Below, one piece after another: positions 36,521 through 46,195 of a stretch of DNA of 64,000 nt. The notes below the pieces were generated by a model. The model was not told the origin of the DNA, made no database searches, and worked only from the letters and a program-made list of their open reading frames with translations. Made by a program: the position numbers and the translations under genes. Numbering within the stretch: the stretch's first letter is position 1; each line of letters starts with the position of its first letter. Origin of the DNA: CALODL01 sp942492115 (GTDB lineage: Bacteria > Planctomycetota > Phycisphaerae > UBA1845 > CAIVHJ01); NCBI GenBank assembly GCA_942492115.1, contig CALODL010000001.1, forward strand, positions 186,001 to 250,000, written 5' to 3'.

Positions 36521-36683
36521 TCTGCAGATGCCTCCTCCCGCTGCGCCGGCCACACCCGGGCCATGAGTGCGGTGGCGACTGACAGGCCCTGGATCCGAGT
36601 TCGACTCCCCCGGGGCCGTGTGAATTCTTCAAGGTAGCGGAAGGGAATGGGGTTTCGCAAGCCGGGGAAACCAATCGACTACT

Positions 36684-36712
36684 TTGCCGTATCTGGCGCT
36701 TGGTATTAGAAT
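36684..36712 (+). promoter_or_regulatory. Candidate sigma-70 promoter of the sdh operon
   Basis: TTGCCG at 36684-36689 and TAGAAT at 36707-36712 are separated by 17 bases. The predicted start lies about 22 bases before the sdhC ATG. It is the only good match in the uvrA-sdhC spacer. Confidence 0.45.
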
Positions 36713-36740
36713 CCTGGGACTTATCCCAAAAGGTAGGAAT

Positions 36741-37487
36741 ATGAGTACGACACAAACGCAAAGCTCGGAGCTGTTGGGGCACTTTTGGATACGCCGATTG
36801 CACTCGCTCAGTGGTGTGATTCCGCTGGGCATGTTCCTTATTATGCATCTGTCGGCCAACGCTTCGGTGCTGTTCGGCGGGTTCGATCAGAACGTCGCGC
36901 TCATCCATCTTCTCGAGGAATACCACCTGCTGATTCCGGCGGAAGTCTTCGGCATCTTTCTGCCGTTGGCGTTCCATATCGGCTACGGGCTGTACATTGC
37001 CCAGTCGGCGCGAATGAATCATTCGACCTACGGCTACCGTGAGAACCGCCGATACTCGATGCAACGCATCACCGCCTGGATCGCCACACTCTTCATCGTC
37101 TACCACATCTGGCACATGCATTGGCTGGGCAAGCCGCTTGGCGGGGGACAGTTCGATCCCGCGCAACCGACCGCTTCAACGATGGCGACCATGCAGAGTC
37201 ATTGGATGATCGGCGTCATTTATGCGGTCGGCGTGTCGTGCACGGTCTACCATTTTGCAAATGGATTATGGACGTTCCTGATTACGTGGGGACTGACCGT
37301 AGGTCAACGAGCTCAGCGTGGCGCGAGCATGGTCTGTGCAGGAATCGGTGTTGTGCTGCTTGCTCTCGGTCTCGGGGCCGTTGCCGGTTTCAGTCTCGGT
37401 ACGGCACCGGCGCATGACGAGGATGATCTGCACGCGGTCCAGATCGAGCGGTCTGCGGCGATCGAGCCCGGTGCACACGGCAGTTGA
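36741..37487 (+). CDS. sdhC: Succinate dehydrogenase cytochrome b558 subunit
   Basis: The 248-aa product is the membrane anchor and heme b subunit of complex II. It starts at ATG 36741, behind AAAAGGTAGG; the frame is open upstream, but those residues lie over the promoter. Five hydrophobic segments carry His residues at LIMHLSANA, AFHIGYG, VYHIWHMHW and VYHFANGLW, which in this b558 family ligate two hemes. A single-chain five-helix anchor of this type needs no SdhD, and none is present. It begins the sdhC-sdhA-sdhB operon, with 47 bases before sdhA. The C-terminal 25 residues are charged and cytoplasmic. Confidence 0.93.
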   Translation: MSTTQTQSSELLGHFWIRRLHSLSGVIPLGMFLIMHLSANASVLFGGFDQNVALIHLLEEYHLLIPAEVFGIFLPLAFHIGYGLYIAQSARMNHSTYGYRENRRYSMQRITAWIATLFIVYHIWHMHWLGKPLGGGQFDPAQPTASTMATMQSHWMIGVIYAVGVSCTVYHFANGLWTFLITWGLTVGQRAQRGASMVCAGIGVVLLALGLGAVAGFSLGTAPAHDEDDLHAVQIERSAAIEPGAHGS

Positions 37488-37534
37488 GCCGGGCGTGTGA
37501 TTGAGATTCCTGATTTTCATTCGAGATACAAACA

Positions 37535-39538
37535 ATGGCTGAACAACGTGTTGTGATAGTCGGGGGCGGGTTGGCCGGATTGGCGGCGGCGATGAAGTTT
37601 GGTGAACTGGGGATCGGGGTGGACCTGATCAGCATGGTCCCGGTCAAACGATCGCACAGCGTGTGTGCTCAAGGGGGCATTAATTCCGTAAACAACTTTA
37701 CGCGACAACAGGGCGATAACGAGTGGAAGCATTTCGATGACACGGTATACGGCGGCGATTTCCTGCAGAATCAGCCACCCGTGAAAGAAATGACCGACTG
37801 GGCTCCCAGGGTCATCGACCTGCTTGACCGTCTCGGTGTGCCGTTCAACCGCACACCCGAGGGTTTTCGTGACCAGCGCCGTTTCGGTGGCACCTTGTAC
37901 AAGCGTACGGCCTTTGCCGGGGCGACGACTGGCCAGCAATTGCTGTACGCTTTGGATGAGCAGGTTCGGCGCTGGGAAGTTGCGGGCTTGGTCAAGAAGT
38001 ATGAGTTTTGGGAATTCCTCGCGCCCATCATGGACGACAACGGGACGTGCCGGGGGGCGGTTGCCCAGGACATGTTCAGTATGGAGATCCGCTCGTTCCC
38101 GGCGGACGCACTCATTCTGGCCACCGGTGGCAACGGCTTGATCTTTGGCAAGAGCACGATGTCGACCATCTGCACGGGTGGGGCCAATGCCCGAGCCTTC
38201 AAAGCGGGCGCCCATTACGGCAATGGTGAATTCATCCAGGTCCATCCTACCGCTGTGCCGGGTGCAGATAAGTTGCGTTTGATGAGCGAGTCGGCGCGTG
38301 GTGAGGGGGGACGTGTCTGGGTGCCCCGCAAACCGCAGGACGAACGTCATCCTACCGCCATTCCCGAGAACGAACGCTACTATTTCCTCGAAGAACGTTA
38401 TCCCAAGTACGGCAATCTCGTGCCGCGCGATATTGCGACGCGTGAGATTTTCGATATTTGCGTGAATCAGGGCCTCAGTGTCGAAGCGGGCAAATTCTGC
38501 GTGTATCTCGACCTGACCGAGGAGGCCAGGACACGATTCAACGCACAGGCGCCGGCGCGAGCGACGATCGAGAAGAAGCTCGGTGGCATCCTCGGCATTT
38601 ACAAGAAATTCGTCGGTGTCGATGCCCTCGACGAACCGATGCGCATCTTCCCTGCGGTGCATTACACCATGGGAGGCCTGTGGGTCGATTTTGAAAAGGA
38701 TCCCGTGACGGGCGGTCTGGTGGACGGGTCGCCGCGTAATCAACAAAGCAGTGTTCCGCGTATGTACGTGATTGGTGAGGCGGACTATCAGTATCACGGT
38801 GCCAACCGCCTGGGTGCAAATTCGCTGCTCAGTTGTATTTTCAGTGGCCTGGTCGTCGCGCCATCGGTCATGACACATATCCAGGACGATTCGAAGCCTG
38901 CCGGGGATGTACCGGTCGGACTGCAGGAACAGGCCGTCGCCCGTCAGCAGCAGGTCGTCGATGAGTTGATCAACAGTTCGGGGCGTGAGAATGCCTACGA
39001 ATTGCATCAGGACCTGGGTCTCGAGATGACCCGTGCGTGCACGGTCGTGCGCAACAACAAGGACCTGGCGGCGTGCGTCGAGAGGCTCGACGAGTTCGGT
39101 GATCGCGCCAAGAACATCGGTCTGGCCGATCAGGGCAGCTGGACCAATCAGAATCTCAGTTTTGCACGAGCAGTCGGGGACATGATCGAAGTGGCCAAGG
39201 TCATCGCGCGCGGTGCCCTGGCCCGCGACGAGTGTCGTGGTGTGCACTATAAGCCCGAGTTCGACATCACGGCGCCCAATGCAGAGGACGAAGCCGGACT
39301 ACGCAAGCAGGCCGAGGAGTGGTGCCAGGCATTCAAGACCAAGAATGAGCAATGGCTTAAGTCGACCATTGCCGAGTACACGCCGGATGGTCCCAAGTTG
39401 ACTTATGAAGAGGTCGACACGTCATTGATTCCGGTTCGCCCGCGCACGTACGGCCTGAAGGGCGCCGAGATCATTGAAGAAGTCTGGACGAAGATGTTGG
39501 GCGAGCAGAAAAGCAAGGAAAAGGTAGCTACACGCTAA
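37535..39538 (+). CDS. sdhA: Succinate dehydrogenase/fumarate reductase flavoprotein subunit
   Basis: The 667-aa product oxidises succinate to fumarate (or the reverse) using covalently bound FAD. The FAD-binding start VIVGGGLAGLAAA (about 7-19) is followed by RSHSVCAQGGIN, where His41 should be the covalent FAD ligand. Catalytic motifs include EFIQVHPTAVPG and ARGEGGRVW. ANRLGANSLL is typical of the family's C-terminal FAD contact. The length is usual for the b558-type, non-classical SdhA. It sits between sdhC and sdhB, with a 197-base gap to sdhB that contains a dispersed sequence, so sdhB may have its own signals. The direction in vivo cannot be told from sequence. Confidence 0.97.
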   Translation: MAEQRVVIVGGGLAGLAAAMKFGELGIGVDLISMVPVKRSHSVCAQGGINSVNNFTRQQGDNEWKHFDDTVYGGDFLQNQPPVKEMTDWAPRVIDLLDRLGVPFNRTPEGFRDQRRFGGTLYKRTAFAGATTGQQLLYALDEQVRRWEVAGLVKKYEFWEFLAPIMDDNGTCRGAVAQDMFSMEIRSFPADALILATGGNGLIFGKSTMSTICTGGANARAFKAGAHYGNGEFIQVHPTAVPGADKLRLMSESARGEGGRVWVPRKPQDERHPTAIPENERYYFLEERYPKYGNLVPRDIATREIFDICVNQGLSVEAGKFCVYLDLTEEARTRFNAQAPARATIEKKLGGILGIYKKFVGVDALDEPMRIFPAVHYTMGGLWVDFEKDPVTGGLVDGSPRNQQSSVPRMYVIGEADYQYHGANRLGANSLLSCIFSGLVVAPSVMTHIQDDSKPAGDVPVGLQEQAVARQQQVVDELINSSGRENAYELHQDLGLEMTRACTVVRNNKDLAACVERLDEFGDRAKNIGLADQGSWTNQNLSFARAVGDMIEVAKVIARGALARDECRGVHYKPEFDITAPNAEDEAGLRKQAEEWCQAFKTKNEQWLKSTIAEYTPDGPKLTYEEVDTSLIPVRPRTYGLKGAEIIEEVWTKMLGEQKSKEKVATR

Positions 39539-39603
39539 GGCCCGGCCCGAGAACTGCGGTTTGGCGAGATCGAGCGACGTGTGTGCTGTCGAGAATGCAG
39601 ACC

Positions 39604-39640
39604 GCAAGTGTCGTAGCCGGCGGAGTTTCAGACGGAGCCA
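39604..39640 (+). repeat. Dispersed intergenic sequence, copy 2
   Basis: GCAAGTGTCGTAGCC followed by GGCGGAGTTTCAGACGGAGCC lies in the sdhA-sdhB spacer and matches the sequence at 12735-12782, apart from a nine-base insert there and a few substitutions. No gene is present. Confidence 0.5.
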
Positions 39641-39735
39641 AGTCTTTTCACGGCCCGCGCGGTCCTGGTCGTTCGCGTGCCGCGCTCGATCCACTCAAAG
39701 GCCCGGCCAGTCAGTAGAGAACAAGGAAGCACGCA

Positions 39736-40491
39736 ATGCGAGAATCCTTCAAGATCAAGATCAGGCGACAAGATCGACCCGAGTCGACACCCTATTGGGA
39801 AACTTTCGATATGCCCTATGAACAGGGCTTGAACATCACTGCCGTGCTGCAGCGTATCGCCGCCAACCCGGTGACGTGCCAGGGCACGGCCACCACCCCG
39901 GTGGCCTTCGAGGCTGCGTGTCTCGAGGAAGTCTGTGGTTCGTGCACGATGCTGGTCAACGGCCGGGTGCGCCAGGGCTGCAGCGCTCTCGTCGACAACC
40001 TGCTTGCTGACGCCGACGAGATCACCCTGGAGCCCATGTCGAAGTTTCCCGTACAACGCGATCTGTTCGTCGATCGCCAACGTATGTTCGACAACCTCAA
40101 GAAGGTCAAGGCGTGGATCCCGGTGGACGGATATCACGCCAGTGGTCCGGGACCACGCCAGTCGCAGGCGCAGCAGGATACGGCATATCCGCTCAGCGAG
40201 TGTATGACATGTGGATGTTGCGTCGAAGCTTGTCCACAATTCGGCCCGCATAGTGATTTCATCGGTCCGGCCGCGATTAGCCAGGTCGTGTACTTCAACA
40301 CCAACCCTGTTGGCGAATATAACGCGGCCGAGCGTCTCGAGGCGATCATGGGGCCAGGTGGTATCAGTGACTGTGGCAACAGTCAGAATTGCGTCAAGGT
40401 GTGTCCGAAAGAGATTCCGCTGACCGATTCGATTGCCAAAGCCTCCCGGGCGGCCACGGTGCACGCGTTCAAGCGCCTGTTCAACAGATGA
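39736..40491 (+). CDS. sdhB: Succinate dehydrogenase iron-sulfur subunit
   Basis: The 251-aa product passes electrons from the flavin to heme and quinone through three iron-sulfur clusters. The [2Fe-2S] ligands are Cys62, Cys67, Cys70 and Cys82. The [4Fe-4S] and [3Fe-4S] motifs are C-x2-C-x2-C-x3-C-P (Cys156, 159, 162, 166) and C-x5-C-x3-C-P (Cys213, 219, 223). The ATG at 39736 follows AAGGAAGC. It is the last gene of the sdhC-A-B operon. All cluster ligands are intact, so the complex should be active. The order C-A-B with a one-chain anchor is the one seen in Bacteroidetes, Bacillus and Deltaproteobacteria-type complexes. Confidence 0.97.
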   Translation: MRESFKIKIRRQDRPESTPYWETFDMPYEQGLNITAVLQRIAANPVTCQGTATTPVAFEAACLEEVCGSCTMLVNGRVRQGCSALVDNLLADADEITLEPMSKFPVQRDLFVDRQRMFDNLKKVKAWIPVDGYHASGPGPRQSQAQQDTAYPLSECMTCGCCVEACPQFGPHSDFIGPAAISQVVYFNTNPVGEYNAAERLEAIMGPGGISDCGNSQNCVKVCPKEIPLTDSIAKASRAATVHAFKRLFNR

Positions 40492-40599
40492 GCGTGGTCC
40501 GTGCGGTTATGTGTCCTGCCATGCAGCATGTGCCGCCGTTGTCGATGAAGTCGACAGGGGGAGGCATTCCACAGCGTCTCTTGCGTTAACGAGGATCCC

Positions 40600-42132
40600 A
40601 TGAACAGCACCATGATGACATCCGGGCGGCGGCGAGTGACCTGGGGCACGCTGGCTCTGGCGTTTTTCATCTTAGGATGTCATTCTGCCGCGGCGCGCAT
40701 TCCTGTCGATCCCCCACAAGGGCGTTTTCATGACGTGTGGATGGCGATGATGATGGGCGCCCAGCAAATGGGCTATCTCAATGTGCAGTACATCCGCGAG
40801 GGCGATGATATCCGCATCGTCAGCCGGACGACGATGAAGCTGGCCCGCGACGGAGTTGAGATCGAGGTGGCGGTGGCCGAGACCACGGTCGAGAGTGTCA
40901 CGGGTCAGCCGAAGTCGTTTGTCAGTGAGACCAAAATGGCCGCGATGCCGACGAAGATTCGCGGCCGCATCGTCGACGGCAAGGTCAAGGTTGTTTCCGA
41001 GATGTTCGGTCAGGAACTGGCGCAGGAACACGACTTTCCAGCGGGAGCGTCAATGGGCTGGGGGACATTCCTCAAGCATCGCGCGCACACCCTCGAGCCC
41101 GGCGCGGAACTGAACGTTAACATCTATGCGCCATCTCAGGCTCTCAACGTCGCTCTCCCGACGCGGATAGTCGTCGAGGAGCGGGAGGACGTTGAGATTC
41201 AGGGCACGGTGTATCCTGCGTATCGTGCCGTGACCACGACGACACTCAACGGTATGGACATCGTGGCCACCGGTTGGGTCGATGACGATTGGGAGCCCAT
41301 CAAACAGTCCCTTGACATCATGGGCGTACAGTTCGATGTCGTGCGCTGCAACAAGGAGACGGCACTCAAGAAAATGGCGCCGGTCGAAATGTTTACCACG
41401 AGTTTGTTGCCCATCGGGCGGCCCATCGATCGTCAATCGGCCAAGGCCATCACATTCAAGTTCTTGCGCGGTGCAGATCAGCCTACTCTGGACATTCCCA
41501 CGACGTCGATGCAGGAGATTGTCGGTCGCGACGCGACCACTGTGACCATTCGCGTGGTTCGGCCCGAGCGAAAGATGCTGGCCACCCCGACCGGCCAGCC
41601 GCTTGTGGACGGTGCGGAGTACCTCGAGCCTTCGATGTTCATCAACAGCAACGACCCGGACATTATCAGGATGGCTGCCCGCGCGGCAGGCAGCGAGACC
41701 GATGTCCTGCGCGTTGCCGAACGGTTGCGTGAGACGGTCAGTCGCGAGGTCAAGTATGTCGATCTCGGAACGGGGTTTGCCTCGGCGTCCGAGGTGTGTC
41801 GCCGCAAGGTCGGCGACTGCACCGAAAACGGCGTGCTCCTGGCGGCTCTCGGTCGCGCGCGGGGTATCCCGGCACGCGTCGTCACGGGCTTGATTTACGT
41901 TTCCCGTATCGCCGGCGAGAAGGACGTCATGGGCTTTCACATGTGGACCCAGTTCTGGATCAACGGACGGTGGGTAGACATGGACGCGGCCTGGGATCAG
42001 AGTGTCTGCGACGCCACGCACATCGCTCTGGGCACGCACTCTACCCGGACCGGCTCACTGGCCTCGCTGGTGTCCGGGGCGATGCTTCAGCTGGATGACC
42101 TCAGAATCGAACTCGTGCGAATCGAAGAATAA
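40600..42132 (+). CDS. Transglutaminase-like lipoprotein
   Basis: The 510-aa product starts at ATG 40600, behind AACGAGG. A hydrophobic stretch ends at the lipobox FFILGC, so Cys27 is predicted to be lipidated. The first 340 residues are a beta-rich domain of unknown role. A transglutaminase-like core follows, with the catalytic triad Cys407 (GDCTENGVLL), His447 (GFHMWTQFWING) and Asp460 or Asp462 (WVDMDAAW). Bacterial relatives are usually proteases or amidases rather than cross-linkers. It should act in the periplasm or at the outer envelope. It is 108 bases downstream of sdhB and may be read through from the sdh operon, but shared function is not implied. Confidence 0.85.
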   Translation: MNSTMMTSGRRRVTWGTLALAFFILGCHSAAARIPVDPPQGRFHDVWMAMMMGAQQMGYLNVQYIREGDDIRIVSRTTMKLARDGVEIEVAVAETTVESVTGQPKSFVSETKMAAMPTKIRGRIVDGKVKVVSEMFGQELAQEHDFPAGASMGWGTFLKHRAHTLEPGAELNVNIYAPSQALNVALPTRIVVEEREDVEIQGTVYPAYRAVTTTTLNGMDIVATGWVDDDWEPIKQSLDIMGVQFDVVRCNKETALKKMAPVEMFTTSLLPIGRPIDRQSAKAITFKFLRGADQPTLDIPTTSMQEIVGRDATTVTIRVVRPERKMLATPTGQPLVDGAEYLEPSMFINSNDPDIIRMAARAAGSETDVLRVAERLRETVSREVKYVDLGTGFASASEVCRRKVGDCTENGVLLAALGRARGIPARVVTGLIYVSRIAGEKDVMGFHMWTQFWINGRWVDMDAAWDQSVCDATHIALGTHSTRTGSLASLVSGAMLQLDDLRIELVRIEE

Positions 42133-42463
42133 CCTCCTTCCGGCCGCTTCGTTAGAACGACGCGCTGCTCTAATCCCTGTTCCCGCGCGAGCCGCCCGCC
42201 TGGCTTCCCGTCCTGCGATTCCCCCGTTCTTTTGCCCCGAAACGCAACAGCAAGGCCGCCGGCATGATGCAACTTGAGCCCACCCGCCGGGGGCGGTCCC
42301 CCCACGGCTGGCAGGATGGGGTCTTTGTGGTTGTAACATTAGAGACTCCAGAGGGTCGTTTAATTGAAGGCTGTAGGGGTGTCTGGTAGCATAACATCAA
42401 GTGGGACTTTGTGATCGAGCCGAGTGTCCCACGGCTGCCACCCATACCTGAAGGAGACTAGGT
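42133..42463. other. Intergenic region upstream of the coiled-coil protein
   Basis: No gene is supported in these 331 bases. GTGGGAC near 42402 and GTCCCAC near 42426 form a 7-bp inverted repeat. No clear terminator follows the transglutaminase-like gene. Confidence 0.45.
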
Positions 42464-44215
42464 GTGAAGTCTGCACTTACGGCGGTGACCGGAATCGTGA
42501 TCCTTGCGCTGATCATCGGCGGATCGATCGTCGTGGCCGGCATGCAGAGCGACGCACGCGTCACGGCCGGCGAAGTGGATGTTCATCTGCAACGCGCCCG
42601 ACGCCTGCTTCTGCAATACGATCCGCATCTGGCCCTCGAGAGTGGTCTGCGCGACGAGCTGGGCGGGGACGAGTTCGCGTTGCTAGAAGATGATGCCAGT
42701 ACCGAGGCCAAGTACCGCAAGGACCTCGCCGACAACGGGCGATTCTTGCGGGAGGCGGGTAAGGAAGCCGGCAACGCCGTGCGCGCTTCTGCCAACAAGA
42801 GCCCCGAAGCGCACAAGCTCATGGGCATGATCCAGTACGAAGAGGGGCGCCTGGCCGCGCAACAGGCAGCAATCCTGCGAGGATTGCAGGCGAACGTGCG
42901 CGCGGTCCTCGACCGCCGGGCCCGCAAACTCAATTCCCTGCAGAAGGATCTCGACGTCGTTGCCAGCAGCAAGATCGACGACCTCATTGCTGAAGCGGGT
43001 GCGGCCAACGATGCGGCGCGTGCAGCGATTGCCGATCAGCAGGATGTCCTCGACGCGCTCGAGTCGGAGGTCGAAACGCTGCAGGACGAGCTGGACAAGC
43101 GTAAGTCGATCGCGGCCAGTGCTCGCAGTGAAACCGAGGGCATGGAGGAGGCCGGCCTCGATTTGAACGATCCAGCCGGACTGATGGAATTCCAGAAGAA
43201 CTACCGGGAGCAGTCCCAACGTTATCGCCTGGCCATGCTCGAAGCGCAGGCCATCGAGTTCGGAACGCTCGAGAATGCTGTGATCGATGCTTCTGGCAAC
43301 TACGTCAGTGGCCAATACGAGCCCATTCTTCCCGATGAGAGTGTCGGGTTCACCCGCGGCCTGTTCCATTTGCGGCAGGATCTCGACGACGCCCAATCGA
43401 CTCTCGAAAACCTCGAGACTGCCGCCGCCCTGGCGGAGAAGAACATCGCCGATCTCGAAGCGCTGAAGGCTCAACTCGAAGGGCGCGCCACGCGCGCAGA
43501 GGCGGCCGTCGAAGCGGAAGTCGCGTTGATCGAGGGCACCGGCGGGTCAGGTGGTGGTGCCGAGACCGACGAAGAGGAAGAGAACGCTGAGGACAGCGAG
43601 GATTTCGGCGAGTATCCGCAGTTCGAGGATTACGACGTGGCCATTCGCGAGGCCGAGGACGTAGCGATCGACCTGTTGGGCAAGGCTGCGGCATCGTTCC
43701 GTTCGGCAGCAAACGCAGTCAGCGGTGACGAGTCGGCTGCCGTGGGTCAACTGCCGTCGAAGAGTCAGAAACCATTCAAGGGTCAGGTCACGGCCCAGCA
43801 AGCTGAGGCGATGCTCGCTCATGCTCTCGTGCTCGTCAGTCGCGCCCAGGATCTGCGGGAGAATATCCGTGTGGCGACGAGTCTGTCTGACTTCTTCAAC
43901 CACTCAGAGACCGTCGAGGCGTGGCAAACCATGCTCGACGATGACCGTGCGGCCGCAGAGCAGCTGGTCAACGATGCCATCGACCTCTTGCAGAACAAAG
44001 CAAAACGGGATATCGGCGGCGGCAACTGGATGGTCGCCACGGAGATCGGCACAGCGCACTACATCCTCGAGCTGTTGGGGGTTGAGATGTCAGCCCGGCG
44101 GGCTTTGAAGTGGTATGACACCGCGCTGGAAGGTGTCGAGGACCAGCAATACGCAGCGGAGCACGTACGGACGCGCGATTTCATTCGCCGTGGCTTGGAG
44201 GCCAAGACGGAATAA
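42464..44215 (+). CDS. Membrane-anchored coiled-coil protein of unknown function
   Basis: The 583-aa product begins at GTG 42464, seven bases after GGAG. A hydrophobic segment (about 7-26) anchors it. Long Glu/Lys/Ala-rich heptad patterns span about 100-330, interrupted near 240-275. An acidic run of about 35 residues (about 365-400) precedes a mostly helical C-terminal part (about 400-583) with possible TPR-like helix pairs. Coiled-coil, periplasmic exposure and lack of a catalytic motif suggest a scaffold role. The spacer to the sigma factor gene is 134 bases and holds a promoter candidate. I do not recognise the family. Confidence 0.7.
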   Translation: MKSALTAVTGIVILALIIGGSIVVAGMQSDARVTAGEVDVHLQRARRLLLQYDPHLALESGLRDELGGDEFALLEDDASTEAKYRKDLADNGRFLREAGKEAGNAVRASANKSPEAHKLMGMIQYEEGRLAAQQAAILRGLQANVRAVLDRRARKLNSLQKDLDVVASSKIDDLIAEAGAANDAARAAIADQQDVLDALESEVETLQDELDKRKSIAASARSETEGMEEAGLDLNDPAGLMEFQKNYREQSQRYRLAMLEAQAIEFGTLENAVIDASGNYVSGQYEPILPDESVGFTRGLFHLRQDLDDAQSTLENLETAAALAEKNIADLEALKAQLEGRATRAEAAVEAEVALIEGTGGSGGGAETDEEEENAEDSEDFGEYPQFEDYDVAIREAEDVAIDLLGKAAASFRSAANAVSGDESAAVGQLPSKSQKPFKGQVTAQQAEAMLAHALVLVSRAQDLRENIRVATSLSDFFNHSETVEAWQTMLDDDRAAAEQLVNDAIDLLQNKAKRDIGGGNWMVATEIGTAHYILELLGVEMSARRALKWYDTALEGVEDQQYAAEHVRTRDFIRRGLEAKTE

Positions 44216-44233
44216 CCCATGGCGGACATGGTG

Positions 44234-44262
44234 TTGTGTCTGGTATCACCGTGTTGTAAATA
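44234..44262 (+). promoter_or_regulatory. Candidate promoter for the sigma factor gene
   Basis: TTGTGT at 44234-44239 and TAAATA at 44257-44262 are separated by 17 bases. It lies 88 bases before ATG 44350. Predicted by eye from consensus only. Confidence 0.4.
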
Positions 44263-44349
44263 AGCATCGTTGGACGCACCGCATGTCGGCCGATAAAATG
44301 AATCGTCGCAAGGGGTTATTTTAAATTCGGGCCACGTTGCCGAGGGGTT

Positions 44350-46026
44350 ATGCCCAAGTTCAAAAGCAACGACATCGCTGAGTTGGCACATCAGCTGACA
44401 CTTTCACCGCGCAGGCAGCGGCTCGCCCAGATTGCAGGCGCCGAGAAGCTGCTCGAGCTGGTCGAGTCCGAACGCGACTACCCTTACGACTTCGTCTGTT
44501 TCCATCTCACGGGTTACCGCCCGCTGAAGCCCTCGGGCAAATCATCCTTGCATGGAGAAGGACTGATCAGTGATCTGGTGCGGCTGATCGAGCATCTGTC
44601 CCAGGGAGCGGCCATCCCGGTCGCGGCATTGCGTGGTGTTGTTCAAACGCAGGAGGAGCTGTCCCAGCGCCTCAGCGTCAGCACCAAGACAATTGCACGC
44701 TGGCGTCAACGCGGCTTGTCTGGCTGGCGTGTTCTGGACGCCGATCGGGTGAGTCGTCTGGTCTTCACTGAACGAGCACTACAGCGCTTCGTCGCACGGA
44801 ACCGTGATCTGGTTTTGCGCGGCGGCGCATTCAAGCAACTGTCAGCAGCTGAACGGGATGGCATCATCGATCGCTGTCGCGAAATGCTCGGCGAACGGCG
44901 CCGTCGACTTCAGGAGGTCGCTCGGGCGATCGCGGAAGAAACCGGCCGTGCCGTTGAGACGATCCGCTACACGCTCCGCCGCTATGATCGTGAATCGTCA
45001 ACTCCGTTGTTCAGCAACGACGGGCGCCCAAGCGTTCCGGAGTCCTACGTCGAGATTTACCGGCAAAGCCAGATGGGTGTTGCCTGCAAGGCCATTGCTG
45101 AACAATTCGGCATGGCCGCTACCCGCGTGCGCAAGATTTGCAACGAGATGCGGGCATACGAGTTGCTGAACCGCAAACTGACTTGTGTCTATCATCCCGA
45201 GTTCGATCTGGAGGATGCCGAGTCCCGCATTCTCGAGAGCCCTGAACCCGAGCCCGGCCCGACCAGGGTTGCAAAAGCGCCGGCCAGCGCGGCGGCCTAT
45301 CTCAAGGCGTTGTATCGGGTGCCTCTGCTCAGCGCTGAGCAGGAGCGTGATCTGTTCCGCCGGTATAACTATTGCAAGCACCGCGCGACCGAGATCATCA
45401 ACAAGCTCGAACCCTGCAAGGCATCATCGGCTCACCTGGATGAGATCGATGGCTACATGAAGCAGGCAGATATTTATCAACAGCGATTGATCAAAGCCAA
45501 TCTTCGCCTGGTCGTCAATATCGCCAATCGCCACCTGCGCTCCAACAATAATCTTTTCGAGTTGGTCAGCGACGGCAACATGTCTCTGATGCGGGCCGTC
45601 GAACGTTTCGATTACGCTCGCGGCTTCAAGTTCAGCACTTATGCATCATGGGCGATCATGAAGAACTTCGCCCGTACCGTCCCCGAGGCGCGCAACCATT
45701 ATTCGCGTTATGTCACGGGTCGTGAAGAGGTGCTCGATTCGGCATCCGATGCCGCCGCGGCACCCGTCGATGCGACGGCCGAAACCGAAGGTGTGCGGTC
45801 AGCCCTCGAGCAGGGTCTGCAGCAGTTGTCCGAGCGCGAACGCGAGATCCTGGCCTGTCACTACGGTCTGGGCTGCGGAGAGCGCCGGCCGGCCGAGCCG
45901 ACGACGCTCGAGCAGTTGGGGCAGCGTTTCGGTGTGACCAAGGAACGTATCCGCCAGATCGAAAAGCGTGCCTTGGACAAGCTTCGAGGCCTGCTGCCGC
46001 AGTCATTGGCCGACTACACCAGCTGA
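44350..46026 (+). CDS. Sigma-70 family RNA polymerase sigma factor with long HTH-rich N-terminal extension
   Basis: The 558-aa product is a primary-type sigma by its core. Region 1.2-like residues lie at about 315-345, region 2 at about 375-450 (IKANLRLVVNIANRH, LFELVSDGNMSLMRAVERF, FKFSTYASWAIMKNF) and region 4 at about 488-545 (LSEREREILACHYGL and FGVTKERIRQIEKRALDKL). Only about 40 residues separate region 2 from region 4, so domain 3 seems absent or tiny. The first 300 residues are not usual sigma region 1. They show a MerR/excisionase-like HTH at about 101-130 and two further HTH-like segments near 187-215 and 238-270. Extra DNA or protein contacts are likely. The ATG follows a GAGGGG. 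No anti-sigma gene is adjacent. Confidence 0.88.
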   Translation: MPKFKSNDIAELAHQLTLSPRRQRLAQIAGAEKLLELVESERDYPYDFVCFHLTGYRPLKPSGKSSLHGEGLISDLVRLIEHLSQGAAIPVAALRGVVQTQEELSQRLSVSTKTIARWRQRGLSGWRVLDADRVSRLVFTERALQRFVARNRDLVLRGGAFKQLSAAERDGIIDRCREMLGERRRRLQEVARAIAEETGRAVETIRYTLRRYDRESSTPLFSNDGRPSVPESYVEIYRQSQMGVACKAIAEQFGMAATRVRKICNEMRAYELLNRKLTCVYHPEFDLEDAESRILESPEPEPGPTRVAKAPASAAAYLKALYRVPLLSAEQERDLFRRYNYCKHRATEIINKLEPCKASSAHLDEIDGYMKQADIYQQRLIKANLRLVVNIANRHLRSNNNLFELVSDGNMSLMRAVERFDYARGFKFSTYASWAIMKNFARTVPEARNHYSRYVTGREEVLDSASDAAAAPVDATAETEGVRSALEQGLQQLSEREREILACHYGLGCGERRPAEPTTLEQLGQRFGVTKERIRQIEKRALDKLRGLLPQSLADYTS

Positions 46027-46195
46027 TTCATCCCCTGAACGATTCCGAAGAAGTTCACACGCGGACGCGCGATCCTGCGCAGGGGCCGTCCTGTGAGCAC
46101 GTTTGAACGGGATTGCGTGGTGCGGCATGCGGCGTGCCTTGCATTCTGTGCGGGGTGTTGCTCGCGAGGTGTCCAGGGTAGGATGTGCAGCAATC

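Noticed and set aside
36591..36616. A T-arm-like sequence (GAGTTCGACTC)
   Set aside because: The flanking bases do not form a full T-stem, and no D-arm, anticodon arm or acceptor stem could be found.
37517..39247. A 576-codon minus-strand frame
   Set aside because: Antisense shadow of sdhA, which has clear FAD and catalytic motifs.
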